From Actinomycetes bacterium (GTDB lineage Bacteria; Actinomycetota; Acidimicrobiia; Acidimicrobiales; Palsa-688), in NCBI GenBank assembly GCA_021808425.1, contig JAKBBS010000006.1:1-40649 (forward strand): DNA of 40,649 nt, read 5' to 3'. Every line of letters begins with the position of its first letter. Positions within the stretch are counted from its first letter, which is position 1. Shown here in pieces: positions 25,338-33,908 of the stretch. The notes beneath the pieces are model-generated. The model had not been told where the DNA came from, ran no database searches, and saw nothing but the letters and a program-made list of their open reading frames with translations. Made by a program: the position numbers and the translations under genes.

Positions 25338-26807
25338 ATGGACGGAACCGAGCTGTCCCTTCCACCGGGAAGCTCCGCCGGTATCCTCGAGTCCGTCTCC
25401 GGATTCGTCAAGGAGCTGCGCAACGCCGGTATACCCGTCAGCCTGACGGAGAACCTAGACGCCGTCGAAGCCCTGCGTCACGTCCCGATCGAGGATCGCG
25501 ACGCGTTCAAGTACGCGCTCGCAGCAACGATGGTCAAGAACAACGCGCACTGGAAGACCTTCGAGACGGTCTTCGAGGTCTACTTCTCCCTGCAGGGCCG
25601 CCGCTATCAGATCGCGGGTGACGGCGAGTCGGACGAGACCGAAGACCTGCTCAACGAGCTCGTCGGCACCCCTGACAGCGACGGCCACGGCTCCGGCGAA
25701 GGCCTCACCCAAGAGCAGCTTGCCGAGATGCTGCTCCGTGCGCTGATGGACGGGAACGACTCGATGTTGCGGGCCATCGCCCGGACAGCTGTCACCCGCT
25801 ACGCCGGGATGGAGCCTGGGCGGCCGGTCGGCGGTACCTACTACTTGTACCGCACCTTGCGCCAGCTCGACTTGGAGTCGGTGATGGCGAAGATGCTCGA
25901 TCGGGCCAAAGATGCCAACACCGACCAATCCGACCTGGAAGAGCGGCTCACGAGGGAGGAGTTCGAGCACCGCCTCGATGCGCTGCGACGCGAGATCGAA
26001 GCCGAGATCCGCCGCCGTCTCGTCGCCGACCGTGGCGCCGAGGCAGTCGCCAAGTCCGTCCGCAAACCTCTGCCCGAGGACGTCGACTTCATGCACGCCA
26101 GCCGTGAGGAGCTGGCCGCGCTACGAAAGGCGATAACACCGCTCACCCGCAAGCTTGCGGTGCGCCTCGCACGCAAACGCCGTCACGGCCGCAAAGGACC
26201 GCTCGACTTTCGCAGCACCGTCCGCCATTCCCTCTCGTATGGCGGCGTCCCGGCGGACCCCCGGTTCCGCTACCCAAGACCATCCAAGCCGGAGATCATG
26301 GTCGTTGCGGACATCTCCGGCTCGGTCGCTGCGTTCGCTCGTTTCACTTTGCAGATGGTGTACGCGATCAGCTCACAGTTCTCCAGGGTGAGATCGTTCG
26401 TGTTCATCGACGGGATCGACGAAGTGACCGACTATTTCAAGGGGACCGAGGACATATCTGCAGCGATCCAGAGGATCAACACGGAGGCCGACGTCATATG
26501 GGTCGACGGCCACTCCGACTACGGTCACGCGTTCGAAGTGTTCTGGGACAGGTGGGGCCACGACGTGAACCCGAAGACGACGGTGCTGCTGCTAGGCGAC
26601 GCCCGCAACAACTACCACGCTGCGCAAACCTGGGTCCTGGCGGAGGTTGCGAAGAAAGCCCGGCACATGTACTGGCTGAACCCCGAGCCCCGCTCGTACT
26701 GGGACACCGGGGATTCGATCGTCGGCCAGTACGCCGCTCACTGCGACGGCGCGTTCGAGTGCCGCAACTTAAAACAACTCGAGCGTTTCGTGGAACACCT
26801 CGGCTGA
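25338..26807 (+). CDS. CoxE-like VWA-domain protein
   Basis: A 489-residue protein from the ATG at 25338. The N-terminal 280 residues are helical, with a charged Glu/Arg-rich stretch around 195-240. The C-terminal VWA domain has the metal site Asp325-x-Ser-Gly-Ser and a later Gly-Asp-Ala-Arg-Asn-Asn near 420. The pattern Phe-Arg-x-Thr-x-Arg-x-Ser-Leu-x-x-Gly-Gly before the VWA domain is typical of CoxE proteins, which act with MoxR/CoxD ATPases. It starts seven bases after the ATPase gene. Being without CO dehydrogenase genes, the pair probably serves another client. It ends 24 bases before the convergent proA. Confidence 0.9.
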   Translation: MDGTELSLPPGSSAGILESVSGFVKELRNAGIPVSLTENLDAVEALRHVPIEDRDAFKYALAATMVKNNAHWKTFETVFEVYFSLQGRRYQIAGDGESDETEDLLNELVGTPDSDGHGSGEGLTQEQLAEMLLRALMDGNDSMLRAIARTAVTRYAGMEPGRPVGGTYYLYRTLRQLDLESVMAKMLDRAKDANTDQSDLEERLTREEFEHRLDALRREIEAEIRRRLVADRGAEAVAKSVRKPLPEDVDFMHASREELAALRKAITPLTRKLAVRLARKRRHGRKGPLDFRSTVRHSLSYGGVPADPRFRYPRPSKPEIMVVADISGSVAAFARFTLQMVYAISSQFSRVRSFVFIDGIDEVTDYFKGTEDISAAIQRINTEADVIWVDGHSDYGHAFEVFWDRWGHDVNPKTTVLLLGDARNNYHAAQTWVLAEVAKKARHMYWLNPEPRSYWDTGDSIVGQYAAHCDGAFECRNLKQLERFVEHLG

Positions 26808-26831
26808 TACCCGCCTCAGCGCCTCGAGCCG

Positions 26832-28085
26832 TCAGGTCCTCACTTGGCCTGTGCCGTCGAGCAGGTATTTGACCGTGGTCAGCTCGCGAAGTCCCATCGG
26901 TCCGCGTGCGTGCAGCTTCTGGGTGCTGATACCGATCTCTGCCCCGAAACCGAACTGCTCGCCGTCGGTGAATCGGGTGGAGGCGTTGACGACCACGGCA
27001 GCGGCGTCGACTTCTTGCTGGAAGCGACGTGCGTTGTCGAGGTCGGACGTGACGATCGCCTCGGTGTGGCCGGACCCGAACCGGCCGATGTGCTCTATCG
27101 CCTCGGAAACGCCCGCGACGACTTTGACGGAAAGGATCAGGTCCAAGAACTCGGTGGCGTAGTCCTCGTCGGTGGCAGGCGCTATCCGGTGCTCTCCGAG
27201 GATCGCCCGGCTCGCCCGGTCGCCCCGAAGCTCGACCGACTCGAGCGCGGGATCGAGCTTCTCCAAGAGACGCTGTGCTATGTCTGCGTGCACGAGGAGC
27301 GTCTCGGCGGCGTTGCAGACGCTCGGGCGCTGTGTCTTGGCGTTCGCGACGATTGCGACGGCCATGTCGAGGTCTGCGGATGCGTCGACGTACACGTGGC
27401 AGTTCCCGTCGCCGTCGATCACGTACGGCACTGTTGCATGCTCTTTTACCGTGTCGATCAACGAGCGTCCGCCGCGCGGTATCAGGCAGTCGATCAGCCC
27501 GTCGAGGCGGAGGAACTCGGGCACGGACTCGCGCGTCGGGTCGTCGACGAAGACGAGGCAGTCCTCGGGGAGCCCGGCGCTGCGGTACGCGCCGCGGATG
27601 ACCTCGGCGATCGCCTTGTTGGAGTGGATGGCACCCGAGCTTCCCCGCAGCAGCGCCGCGTTCCCCGATTTGAGGCAAAGCCCCGCTGCGTCGCTCGTCA
27701 CGTTCGGCCTGTTCTCGTATATGACCGCGACGACACCGAGCGGGACCCTCACGCGCCTGATTGCTAGCCCGTTCGGGCGTACCCAACCGTCGAGCACCTC
27801 GCCGACGGGGTCCGCAAGCGATACCAACGAGCTAAGCCCGGAGGCCATCGCCACGACGCGCTTATCGTCTAGCCGCAAACGGTCCACGACGGTCGGGCTG
27901 ACGCCGCCCGCGACGGCGTTGGCAACGTCCGTGCTGTTCGCCGCGAGGATCTCGTCTGCGGATCCCACCAGAGCTGCGGCAGCCTTGTCGAGCGCGGCAT
28001 CCTTGCACCCTCCTGGCGTCGAAGCCAGAACCCTGCTGGCGGCTTTGGCTCGCAACCCCAGATCCCTCAGCATTCCGCTGCTCAT
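26832..28085 (-). CDS. proA: Gamma-glutamyl phosphate reductase
   Basis: The second step of proline synthesis: NADPH-dependent reduction of glutamyl 5-phosphate. The protein has 417 residues from the ATG at 28085, normal for the family; the longer open frame upstream is antisense to other sequence. The catalytic cysteine is Cys257 in Arg-Pro-Ser-Val-Cys-Asn-Ala-Ala-Glu, and Tyr-Glu-Asn-Arg-Pro-Asn-Val-Thr at 123-130 is conserved. TAGTCT lies seven bases before the start. In most relatives proA directly follows proB; here gnd and two plus-strand genes separate them, so proA has its own promoter. Confidence 0.96.
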   Translation of the reverse strand: MSSGMLRDLGLRAKAASRVLASTPGGCKDAALDKAAAALVGSADEILAANSTDVANAVAGGVSPTVVDRLRLDDKRVVAMASGLSSLVSLADPVGEVLDGWVRPNGLAIRRVRVPLGVVAVIYENRPNVTSDAAGLCLKSGNAALLRGSSGAIHSNKAIAEVIRGAYRSAGLPEDCLVFVDDPTRESVPEFLRLDGLIDCLIPRGGRSLIDTVKEHATVPYVIDGDGNCHVYVDASADLDMAVAIVANAKTQRPSVCNAAETLLVHADIAQRLLEKLDPALESVELRGDRASRAILGEHRIAPATDEDYATEFLDLILSVKVVAGVSEAIEHIGRFGSGHTEAIVTSDLDNARRFQQEVDAAAVVVNASTRFTDGEQFGFGAEIGISTQKLHARGPMGLRELTTVKYLLDGTGQVRT

Positions 28086-28092
28086 GCAGGCG

Positions 28093-28098
28093 AGACTA
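28093..28098 (-). promoter_or_regulatory. -10 box of proA
   Basis: TAGTCT (TANNNT) lies seven bases before the proA ATG at 28085; no Shine-Dalgarno sequence is seen. Confidence 0.45.
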
Positions 28099-28133
28099 CC
28101 GCCTCGTTGCGCCCCGGAGGCCGCCATCGACCG

Positions 28134-28139
28134 TAACCT
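28134..28139 (+). promoter_or_regulatory. -10 box of the pspA operon
   Basis: TAACCT (TANNNT) lies exactly six bases before the ATG at 28146. It faces the proA promoter across about 35 bases. Confidence 0.5.
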
Positions 28140-28145
28140 TGACAT

Positions 28146-28841
28146 ATGCCAGGATCCGCGGACCCCGCTCGGCGCCCGAAACGCCGATTTTTTCGTGCGC
28201 GTCGGCGTTCGCGCGACGACGCCCGCCCTGCCGACATCGACCCGTGGAGCGTGAACGAACCGTGGCGGTCGGTTCTCGCGCAGACAGTCGCTGCACGCGA
28301 CCGCTTCGACGCCGCGCTCGCGTCCTGGCCGGACGGCCCGACCCGGGAGCGGCTCGCGGAGATTCAGCCCCGGCTTTGGGCTCGCGTCGACGCGATAGCT
28401 GCGGCCGTGCGCCAGGTGACGGGCCTGGCGGGGTCCGGGACCGGTTGGCCGCGCCCGGTTGGACCGAGAGCCGACGAGCTCGCCGCGTCGCTTCGCGAGG
28501 TTCAGGGCGAGCTGGCCCGGCAATCGCCTGGAACTTCGGCTCGTCGAAGCGAGCTCGAGCGAATGGAGGAGTCGATTGCGGCGCGCCTGCGGGGCCGCCG
28601 GCAGAGCGACGCTACGGCGGCGCGCCTGCTCGAGCGGATCCAAAGTGCAGCTGGCGCGCTCGACCAGGCGACGGCGGACCTGATCGCCATGGCGGTGTCG
28701 TCGGGTCTTTCAACTGACATGGAGACGGGCGGCATTCAGGCGGGCATCGACGACGACTTCGACGCTGTCTCGGACGAGATTCGCTCGCTAGCAGCCGCCC
28801 TCGGAACTGCTGAAGCACCTGACGGCGGAGAGACGTCGTAG
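28146..28841 (+). CDS. Unknown protein cotranscribed with pspA
   Basis: A 231-residue protein that I cannot assign. It starts with a basic Arg-rich segment (residues 9-27), has Trp-Ser-Val-Asn-Glu-Pro-Trp near 34-40, and is otherwise helical, with Ala, Arg, Glu and Asp in patterns that suggest coiled coils, and an acidic C-terminus. There is no membrane helix and no cysteine. It ends one base before the pspA ATG and has its own leaderless-type promoter, so it is probably the first gene of a two-gene operon with pspA. A role as a PspA partner or regulator is a reasonable guess from position alone. Confidence 0.65.
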   Translation: MPGSADPARRPKRRFFRARRRSRDDARPADIDPWSVNEPWRSVLAQTVAARDRFDAALASWPDGPTRERLAEIQPRLWARVDAIAAAVRQVTGLAGSGTGWPRPVGPRADELAASLREVQGELARQSPGTSARRSELERMEESIAARLRGRRQSDATAARLLERIQSAAGALDQATADLIAMAVSSGLSTDMETGGIQAGIDDDFDAVSDEIRSLAAALGTAEAPDGGETS

Positions 28842-28842
28842 C

Positions 28843-29706
28843 ATGTCGTTCATGAACGTCCTCGATCTGTTTCGCAAGCGTCTCCGGTACTTCACCGCCA
28901 AGACAAACAGCCGCTTCGAGGAGAGAGCGGACCCGAAGATACAGCTCGAACAGGCGATCACCGAAGCGCAGGACCAGCACCGCCGCCTGGTCGAGCAGGC
29001 CGCCAACGTCGTCGCCAACCACAAACAGCACGAGCTTCAGCTAAACCGGGCGATGGAGGAGCTCGAGAAGATGAACCTGTCGACTCGCCAGGCTCTCCTC
29101 ATGGCTCAGCAGTCCGAGCAGGCGGGCGACACGGCCAAAGCGAACGAGTACAACCAGACCGCCGAGGCGTTCGCCAACCGTCTCGTCGCGACGGAGAACC
29201 AGGTCAACGAGCTGAAGACCCTCAGCCTCCAGTCAGCCCAGGCCGCGGACCAGGCTCGGGGGGCGGTTCAGCAGAATGCGATGGCGCTCCAGCAGAAGCT
29301 GGCGGAACGCCAGAAGCTGATGTCGCAGCTCGACCAGGCGAAGATGCAAGAACAGCTGAACAAGGCGATGAGCTCGCTCAGCGACACCGTCGACCAGTCG
29401 GCGCCGTCGCTCGACCAGGTGAGAGCCAAGATAGAGTCCCGCTACGCAAAGGCGATAGGAACGTCAGAGTTGAGTGGCCAGACCGTCGAAACCCGCATGC
29501 TGGAGGTCCAGCAGGCAGCACTCGGCGCCGAGGCCCGCAGCCGCCTCGACGTCATCAGGGCCCAGATGCTGGGCAGCGGTCAAGCGGGAGGACAGGCGTC
29601 GGGCGAGCTGTCAGGTTCCTCGAGCCAGGGCGCTCTCGGGTCGGGTGCAGCTGAGACAGGCGCGCCAGCGCACGAGGAGCCCGTCGAAGCCTCGACCGAG
29701 GAGTAG
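28843..29706 (+). CDS. pspA: PspA/IM30-family membrane-stress protein
   Basis: A 287-residue ESCRT-III-like protein of the PspA/IM30 (Vipp1) family, which binds and protects the inner face of the cell membrane. The N-terminal amphipathic helix begins Met-Ser-Phe-Met-Asn-Val-Leu-Asp-Leu-Phe-Arg-Lys-Arg; long coiled-coil helices rich in Gln, Glu, Ala and Leu run to about residue 235. The C-terminal 50 residues are a low-complexity Gly/Ser/Glu tail not found in short PspA proteins. GGAGAG precedes the ATG. It is coupled to the unknown gene upstream, and convergent with gnd. Confidence 0.9.
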   Translation: MSFMNVLDLFRKRLRYFTAKTNSRFEERADPKIQLEQAITEAQDQHRRLVEQAANVVANHKQHELQLNRAMEELEKMNLSTRQALLMAQQSEQAGDTAKANEYNQTAEAFANRLVATENQVNELKTLSLQSAQAADQARGAVQQNAMALQQKLAERQKLMSQLDQAKMQEQLNKAMSSLSDTVDQSAPSLDQVRAKIESRYAKAIGTSELSGQTVETRMLEVQQAALGAEARSRLDVIRAQMLGSGQAGGQASGELSGSSSQGALGSGAAETGAPAHEEPVEASTEE

Positions 29707-29755
29707 CGAATCCTGACCTTCGGCCCGGCCGGGGCTTAAGTAAACGGTATCGGGT

Positions 29756-30772
<1,017 letters not shown>

Positions 30773-30852
30773 CAGCTGACCTCCGAGCACTCGAAGCTGA
30801 CACCGCCGGACCGGCGGCAGTGATCATCCTGCCAGACGCAGGGCTCCGACAC

Positions 30853-31989
30853 TTACCAGAGGATAACCATGTCGTCCCTGTGCAGCACCTCTGCGGGGAC
30901 GTCGGCGGGTAGCGCGGCGCTTCGCATGCCTTTGAAATTTCGCACCTGCCAGGCGGGACGGCGGACGAGTCCCTTCGCGAAAGCCACACCGTCAGGGCCT
31001 GCGACTTCGACTGCGTCGCCGGCGGCGAAATCCCCTACGACTTCCCGTACCCCGGCGTGGAGGAGAGAGCCTCCTTTGCCCAGGATCGCGTCACGCGCAC
31101 CGGCGTCGACTTTGACGACACCCGACGCCCCGACGGCGAACGCGATCCACAGTTTGCGTGCGGGGAGGCGGGAGTCGCGCGCTACGAAAGTGGTGCCGAC
31201 GCCGGCCACGCCGTCGACGGCGTCCGCGAGCACGTCCGGTCGGGTAGCTGCGGCGATCACGGTGCGCACTCCAGACCATGCTGCCATCCGGGCGGCTGCA
31301 AGCTTGGATGCCATCCCGCCGCTGCCCCGGTCCGAACCGGCGCCCCCGGCGATGCCCTCGAGGTCACGGTCGAGCGCCTCGACCTCCTCGATGAGCGAGG
31401 CGGTCCCGTCAAGCCTCGGGTCCGCGGTCAGCAAACCCGGGGTGTCGGTGAGTATCACGAGCACGTCGGCACGGATCAGGTGCGAGACAAGTGCGGCGAG
31501 GCGGTCGTTGTCACCGAAGCGGATTTCGTCGTCGGCGATTGCGTCATTTTCGTTTACGACAGGCACGACGCCCAACTCGAGGAGGATGCGCAGGGTCTGG
31601 CGGGCGTGGAGGTACTGCTGGCGACTGACGAAGTCACCGGGACTCAAAAGGGCCTGCCCTGCGACCAAGCCACGCGCTGCGAGGGCGGCGTTGTAGAAAC
31701 CGACTAGATGCGCCTGGCCGACCGCTGCGACAGCCTGCAGGACGGCCATATCCGTCGGTCTCGCTTCGCCCATTCCAAGCAGTGGCAGACCGGCGGCGAT
31801 CGCACCGCTAGTGACGACAACCACCTTGTCGCCACGCGCTCTCAGCACTGCGACCTCGTCGCAGAGCTTCTCGATCGTCGCGGTCTGGATCACACCTCTC
31901 GCGTCCGTCAGCGACGAGGTGCCGATCTTGACGACGACCAGTTGGCCCCCCGACGTATCTAGGGCCGGTCGGGTCCCCGGTTCGCTCAC
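30853..31989 (-). CDS. proB: Glutamate 5-kinase with PUA domain
   Basis: The first step of proline synthesis, phosphorylating glutamate. Of 378 residues, the kinase domain occupies about 1-265 (Val-Val-Lys-Ile-Gly-Thr-Ser-Ser near 19-26; Asn-Glu-Asn-Asp-Ala and the Phe-Gly-Asp-Asn-Asp motif in the middle), and the C-terminal PUA domain the rest. The GTG start at 31989 overlaps the obgE stop as GTGA, so the two are coupled; the long open frame further upstream lies inside obgE. Proline feedback is usual for this family. Confidence 0.95.
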   Translation of the reverse strand: MSEPGTRPALDTSGGQLVVVKIGTSSLTDARGVIQTATIEKLCDEVAVLRARGDKVVVVTSGAIAAGLPLLGMGEARPTDMAVLQAVAAVGQAHLVGFYNAALAARGLVAGQALLSPGDFVSRQQYLHARQTLRILLELGVVPVVNENDAIADDEIRFGDNDRLAALVSHLIRADVLVILTDTPGLLTADPRLDGTASLIEEVEALDRDLEGIAGGAGSDRGSGGMASKLAAARMAAWSGVRTVIAAATRPDVLADAVDGVAGVGTTFVARDSRLPARKLWIAFAVGASGVVKVDAGARDAILGKGGSLLHAGVREVVGDFAAGDAVEVAGPDGVAFAKGLVRRPAWQVRNFKGMRSAALPADVPAEVLHRDDMVILW

Positions 31990-33224
31990 GCGATATCTGC
32001 TTCGAAGTCGAATTGGAAGCTGCCGATCCTGACGAGGTCTCCGCTCTTCGCCCCGGCGCGCTGTAGAGCACGGTCGACTCCGAGGCGCTTCAGTCTTCCC
32101 TGGGCGTATTCGAGGGCGTCGGGGATGGTGAGGTCCGACAAGGCGACAGCGCGAAGCGCCGGCCGGCCCTCGACCTCCCAGCTTCCGTCGGGATGGCGAA
32201 GGACCAATACGCCGGACTGCTCGGGGCGGTGAAGTACAAACCTCCTTTCGCTGGCCCCCGACGCGCGGGCGTCGGCGACCAACCCCGCGAGACGTCCGAG
32301 AACTTCCTTGATTCCGTCGCCTGTGATCGCTGAGATTCGATCCCCGTGCCAGCCCCATACGTCCGGGTCGTCAGCCTTCGAGCCGACGACCAGCCTCGGG
32401 CGCTCGAGCAACTGCGGTTCGTAGCGGCCCAGTTCGTCCAAAAGCACCCTCTCCTGCTCCTCTGGCGAACGGCCGTCCGGGGCGGTCAGATCCACGAGAA
32501 CGAGAAGTGCTCTGGCGCGTTCGATGTGTCGAAGAAACTTGTGGCCGAGCCCTTTTCCTTCGCTCGCCCCTTCTATCAAACCGGGGATGTCCGCGACCAC
32601 AAGCTCGTGCTCAGCGAACCTTACGACCCCGAGGTGCGGTTCGAGCGTTGTAAACGGATAGTCGGCAATTTTTGGCTTCGCCGCTGACACTTTCGAGATC
32701 AGAGTGCTCTTACCGGCGTTTGGGAAGCCGACGATCGCGACGTCAGCCATAAGCTTCAGCTCGAGGTCGAGCCAGCGCTCCTCGCCCAGTTCGGCCTGCT
32801 CGGCGAAAGCAGGGGCCCTGCGACGGTTCGACAGGAACCGGGCGTTCCCGCGGCCCCCTGCACCCCCCCGGGCCGCCATCCACTGGTCACCGTGGCGCGC
32901 CAGGTCCGCTACCACGTCACCGTCGGGTCCGCGCACGACGGTTCCGGGCGGGACAGGTACCGTCACATCCCCGCCGGCCTTGCCGTGGCGCCCTTTGCCC
33001 ATCCCGTGGGTGCCGTTGCCGCCCCGTCGGTGGGGATGGTCACGGAAGGAGAAAAGCGATGAGATGTTACTGTCGGCCACCAGCCACACATGGCCGCCGT
33101 CGCCGCCGTCGCCGCCGTCTGGTCCACCTTTGGCTACGTGGGCTTCACGACGGAAAGACACTGATCCGGCCCCACCATCGCCGCCCTTGACATGAATCTG
33201 GGCTTCGTCGACGAAGGACGCCAT
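31986..33224 (-). CDS. obgE: Obg GTPase
   Basis: A 412-residue GTPase that binds the large ribosomal subunit and couples growth to guanine nucleotide levels. Domains: glycine-rich Obg fold (1-158), G domain with Gly-Phe-Pro-Asn-Ala-Gly-Lys-Ser-Thr at 166-174 and Asp-Ile-Pro-Gly at 212-215, and a C-terminal OCT domain (about 335-412). The ATG at 33224 is used; the preceding TTG has no support. It follows rpmA by 51 bases, as in most bacteria, and overlaps proB. Confidence 0.97.
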   Translation of the reverse strand: MASFVDEAQIHVKGGDGGAGSVSFRREAHVAKGGPDGGDGGDGGHVWLVADSNISSLFSFRDHPHRRGGNGTHGMGKGRHGKAGGDVTVPVPPGTVVRGPDGDVVADLARHGDQWMAARGGAGGRGNARFLSNRRRAPAFAEQAELGEERWLDLELKLMADVAIVGFPNAGKSTLISKVSAAKPKIADYPFTTLEPHLGVVRFAEHELVVADIPGLIEGASEGKGLGHKFLRHIERARALLVLVDLTAPDGRSPEEQERVLLDELGRYEPQLLERPRLVVGSKADDPDVWGWHGDRISAITGDGIKEVLGRLAGLVADARASGASERRFVLHRPEQSGVLVLRHPDGSWEVEGRPALRAVALSDLTIPDALEYAQGRLKRLGVDRALQRAGAKSGDLVRIGSFQFDFEADIA

Positions 33225-33275
33225 CAAGCGGCTTCGCCCCGGCGGGCTCGTTCCGCCTGCCCGGTCACCGTGCGG

Positions 33276-33527
33276 TCAGGTGGTGAGGACGTCAACGAGC
33301 CTGCGTCCCTTGCGGCTCGCGAATTTGACTGTCCCGTCGGACAGGGCGAACAAGGTGTCGTCGCCTCCTCGTCCCACGTTGTCTCCCGGGTGGAAATGGG
33401 TGCCGCGCTGGCGCACGATTATCGAACCGGCCGTCACGGCCGTCCCGTCGTAAACCTTCACTCCGAGTCGTTGTGCGGCAGAGTCTCTCCCGTTGCGAGT
33501 GGACCCCCCGCCCTTGGTCTTTGACAT
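33276..33527 (-). CDS. rpmA: Large ribosomal subunit protein bL27
   Basis: An 83-residue bL27. The start [16 protein letters not shown] is the known N-terminal arm that reaches the peptidyl-transferase centre, so the ATG at 33527 is secure. GGAGG precedes it and overlaps the end of rplU, four bases away. The open frame upstream is not coding. Confidence 0.98.
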   Translation of the reverse strand: MSKTKGGGSTRNGRDSAAQRLGVKVYDGTAVTAGSIIVRQRGTHFHPGDNVGRGGDDTLFALSDGTVKFASRKGRRLVDVLTT

Positions 33528-33531
33528 GTCT

Positions 33532-33873
33532 TCAAGCCTCCGAAGTGGTGGCAGCAGTTGCGGCGCCGAGACCGATCGCCGTGATCTCGACCGTGGTGTA
33601 ATGCTGGCGGTGACCCCACGACTTGCGTCCCCGAGTCTTCGACTTGTAGGTGAACCCGCGGATCTTCGGTCCCTTGCTTTCACCGACCACCCGCGCTGTG
33701 ACGGTCACACCGGCGAGGGCGGCACGGCCCGAGATCACCCGCTCCCCGTCTACGACGAGCACGGGCCTGAGCGCCACTTCCTCTCCCGGACTTGCGGCTA
33801 GCAACTCCACGGAAAGCGTCTCACCTTCCTGCACCCGCGCCTGCTTGCCGCCACTGTCGATCACCGCATACAC
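33532..33873 (-). CDS. rplU: Large ribosomal subunit protein bL21
   Basis: A 113-residue bL21, beginning [11 protein letters not shown] and containing the [14 protein letters not shown] loop that binds 23S rRNA. The last 15 residues are an Ala/Thr extension. The start is GTG without a Shine-Dalgarno sequence; a TATACT box lies nine bases upstream, so the rplU-rpmA-obgE-proB set probably has its own promoter besides read-through from rne. Confidence 0.97.
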   Translation of the reverse strand: MYAVIDSGGKQARVQEGETLSVELLAASPGEEVALRPVLVVDGERVISGRAALAGVTVTARVVGESKGPKIRGFTYKSKTRGRKSWGHRQHYTTVEITAIGLGAATAATTSEA

Positions 33874-33882
33874 AAGGAGAAG

Positions 33883-33888
33883 AGTATA
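33883..33888 (-). promoter_or_regulatory. -10 box of the rplU-rpmA-obgE operon
   Basis: TATACT matches the consensus in five of six positions and is nine bases before the rplU GTG, in the 35-base gap after rne. The -35 region is poor. Confidence 0.5.
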
Positions 33889-33908
33889 TCAGGGACGGCC
33901 GGGTCTTC

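Noticed and set aside
26801..26840. Possible terminator between the CoxE-like gene and proA
   Set aside because: Only a five-pair stem with a long loop and no T-tract could be drawn.
26494..27786. 430-codon minus-strand frame overlapping proA in another frame
   Set aside because: Extremely Arg-rich translation typical of an out-of-frame reading of GC-rich coding DNA.
27172..28254. 360-codon plus-strand frame opposite proA
   Set aside because: Shadow of proA, Ala/Ser/Thr/Arg-rich without domain, and crosses the proA promoter.
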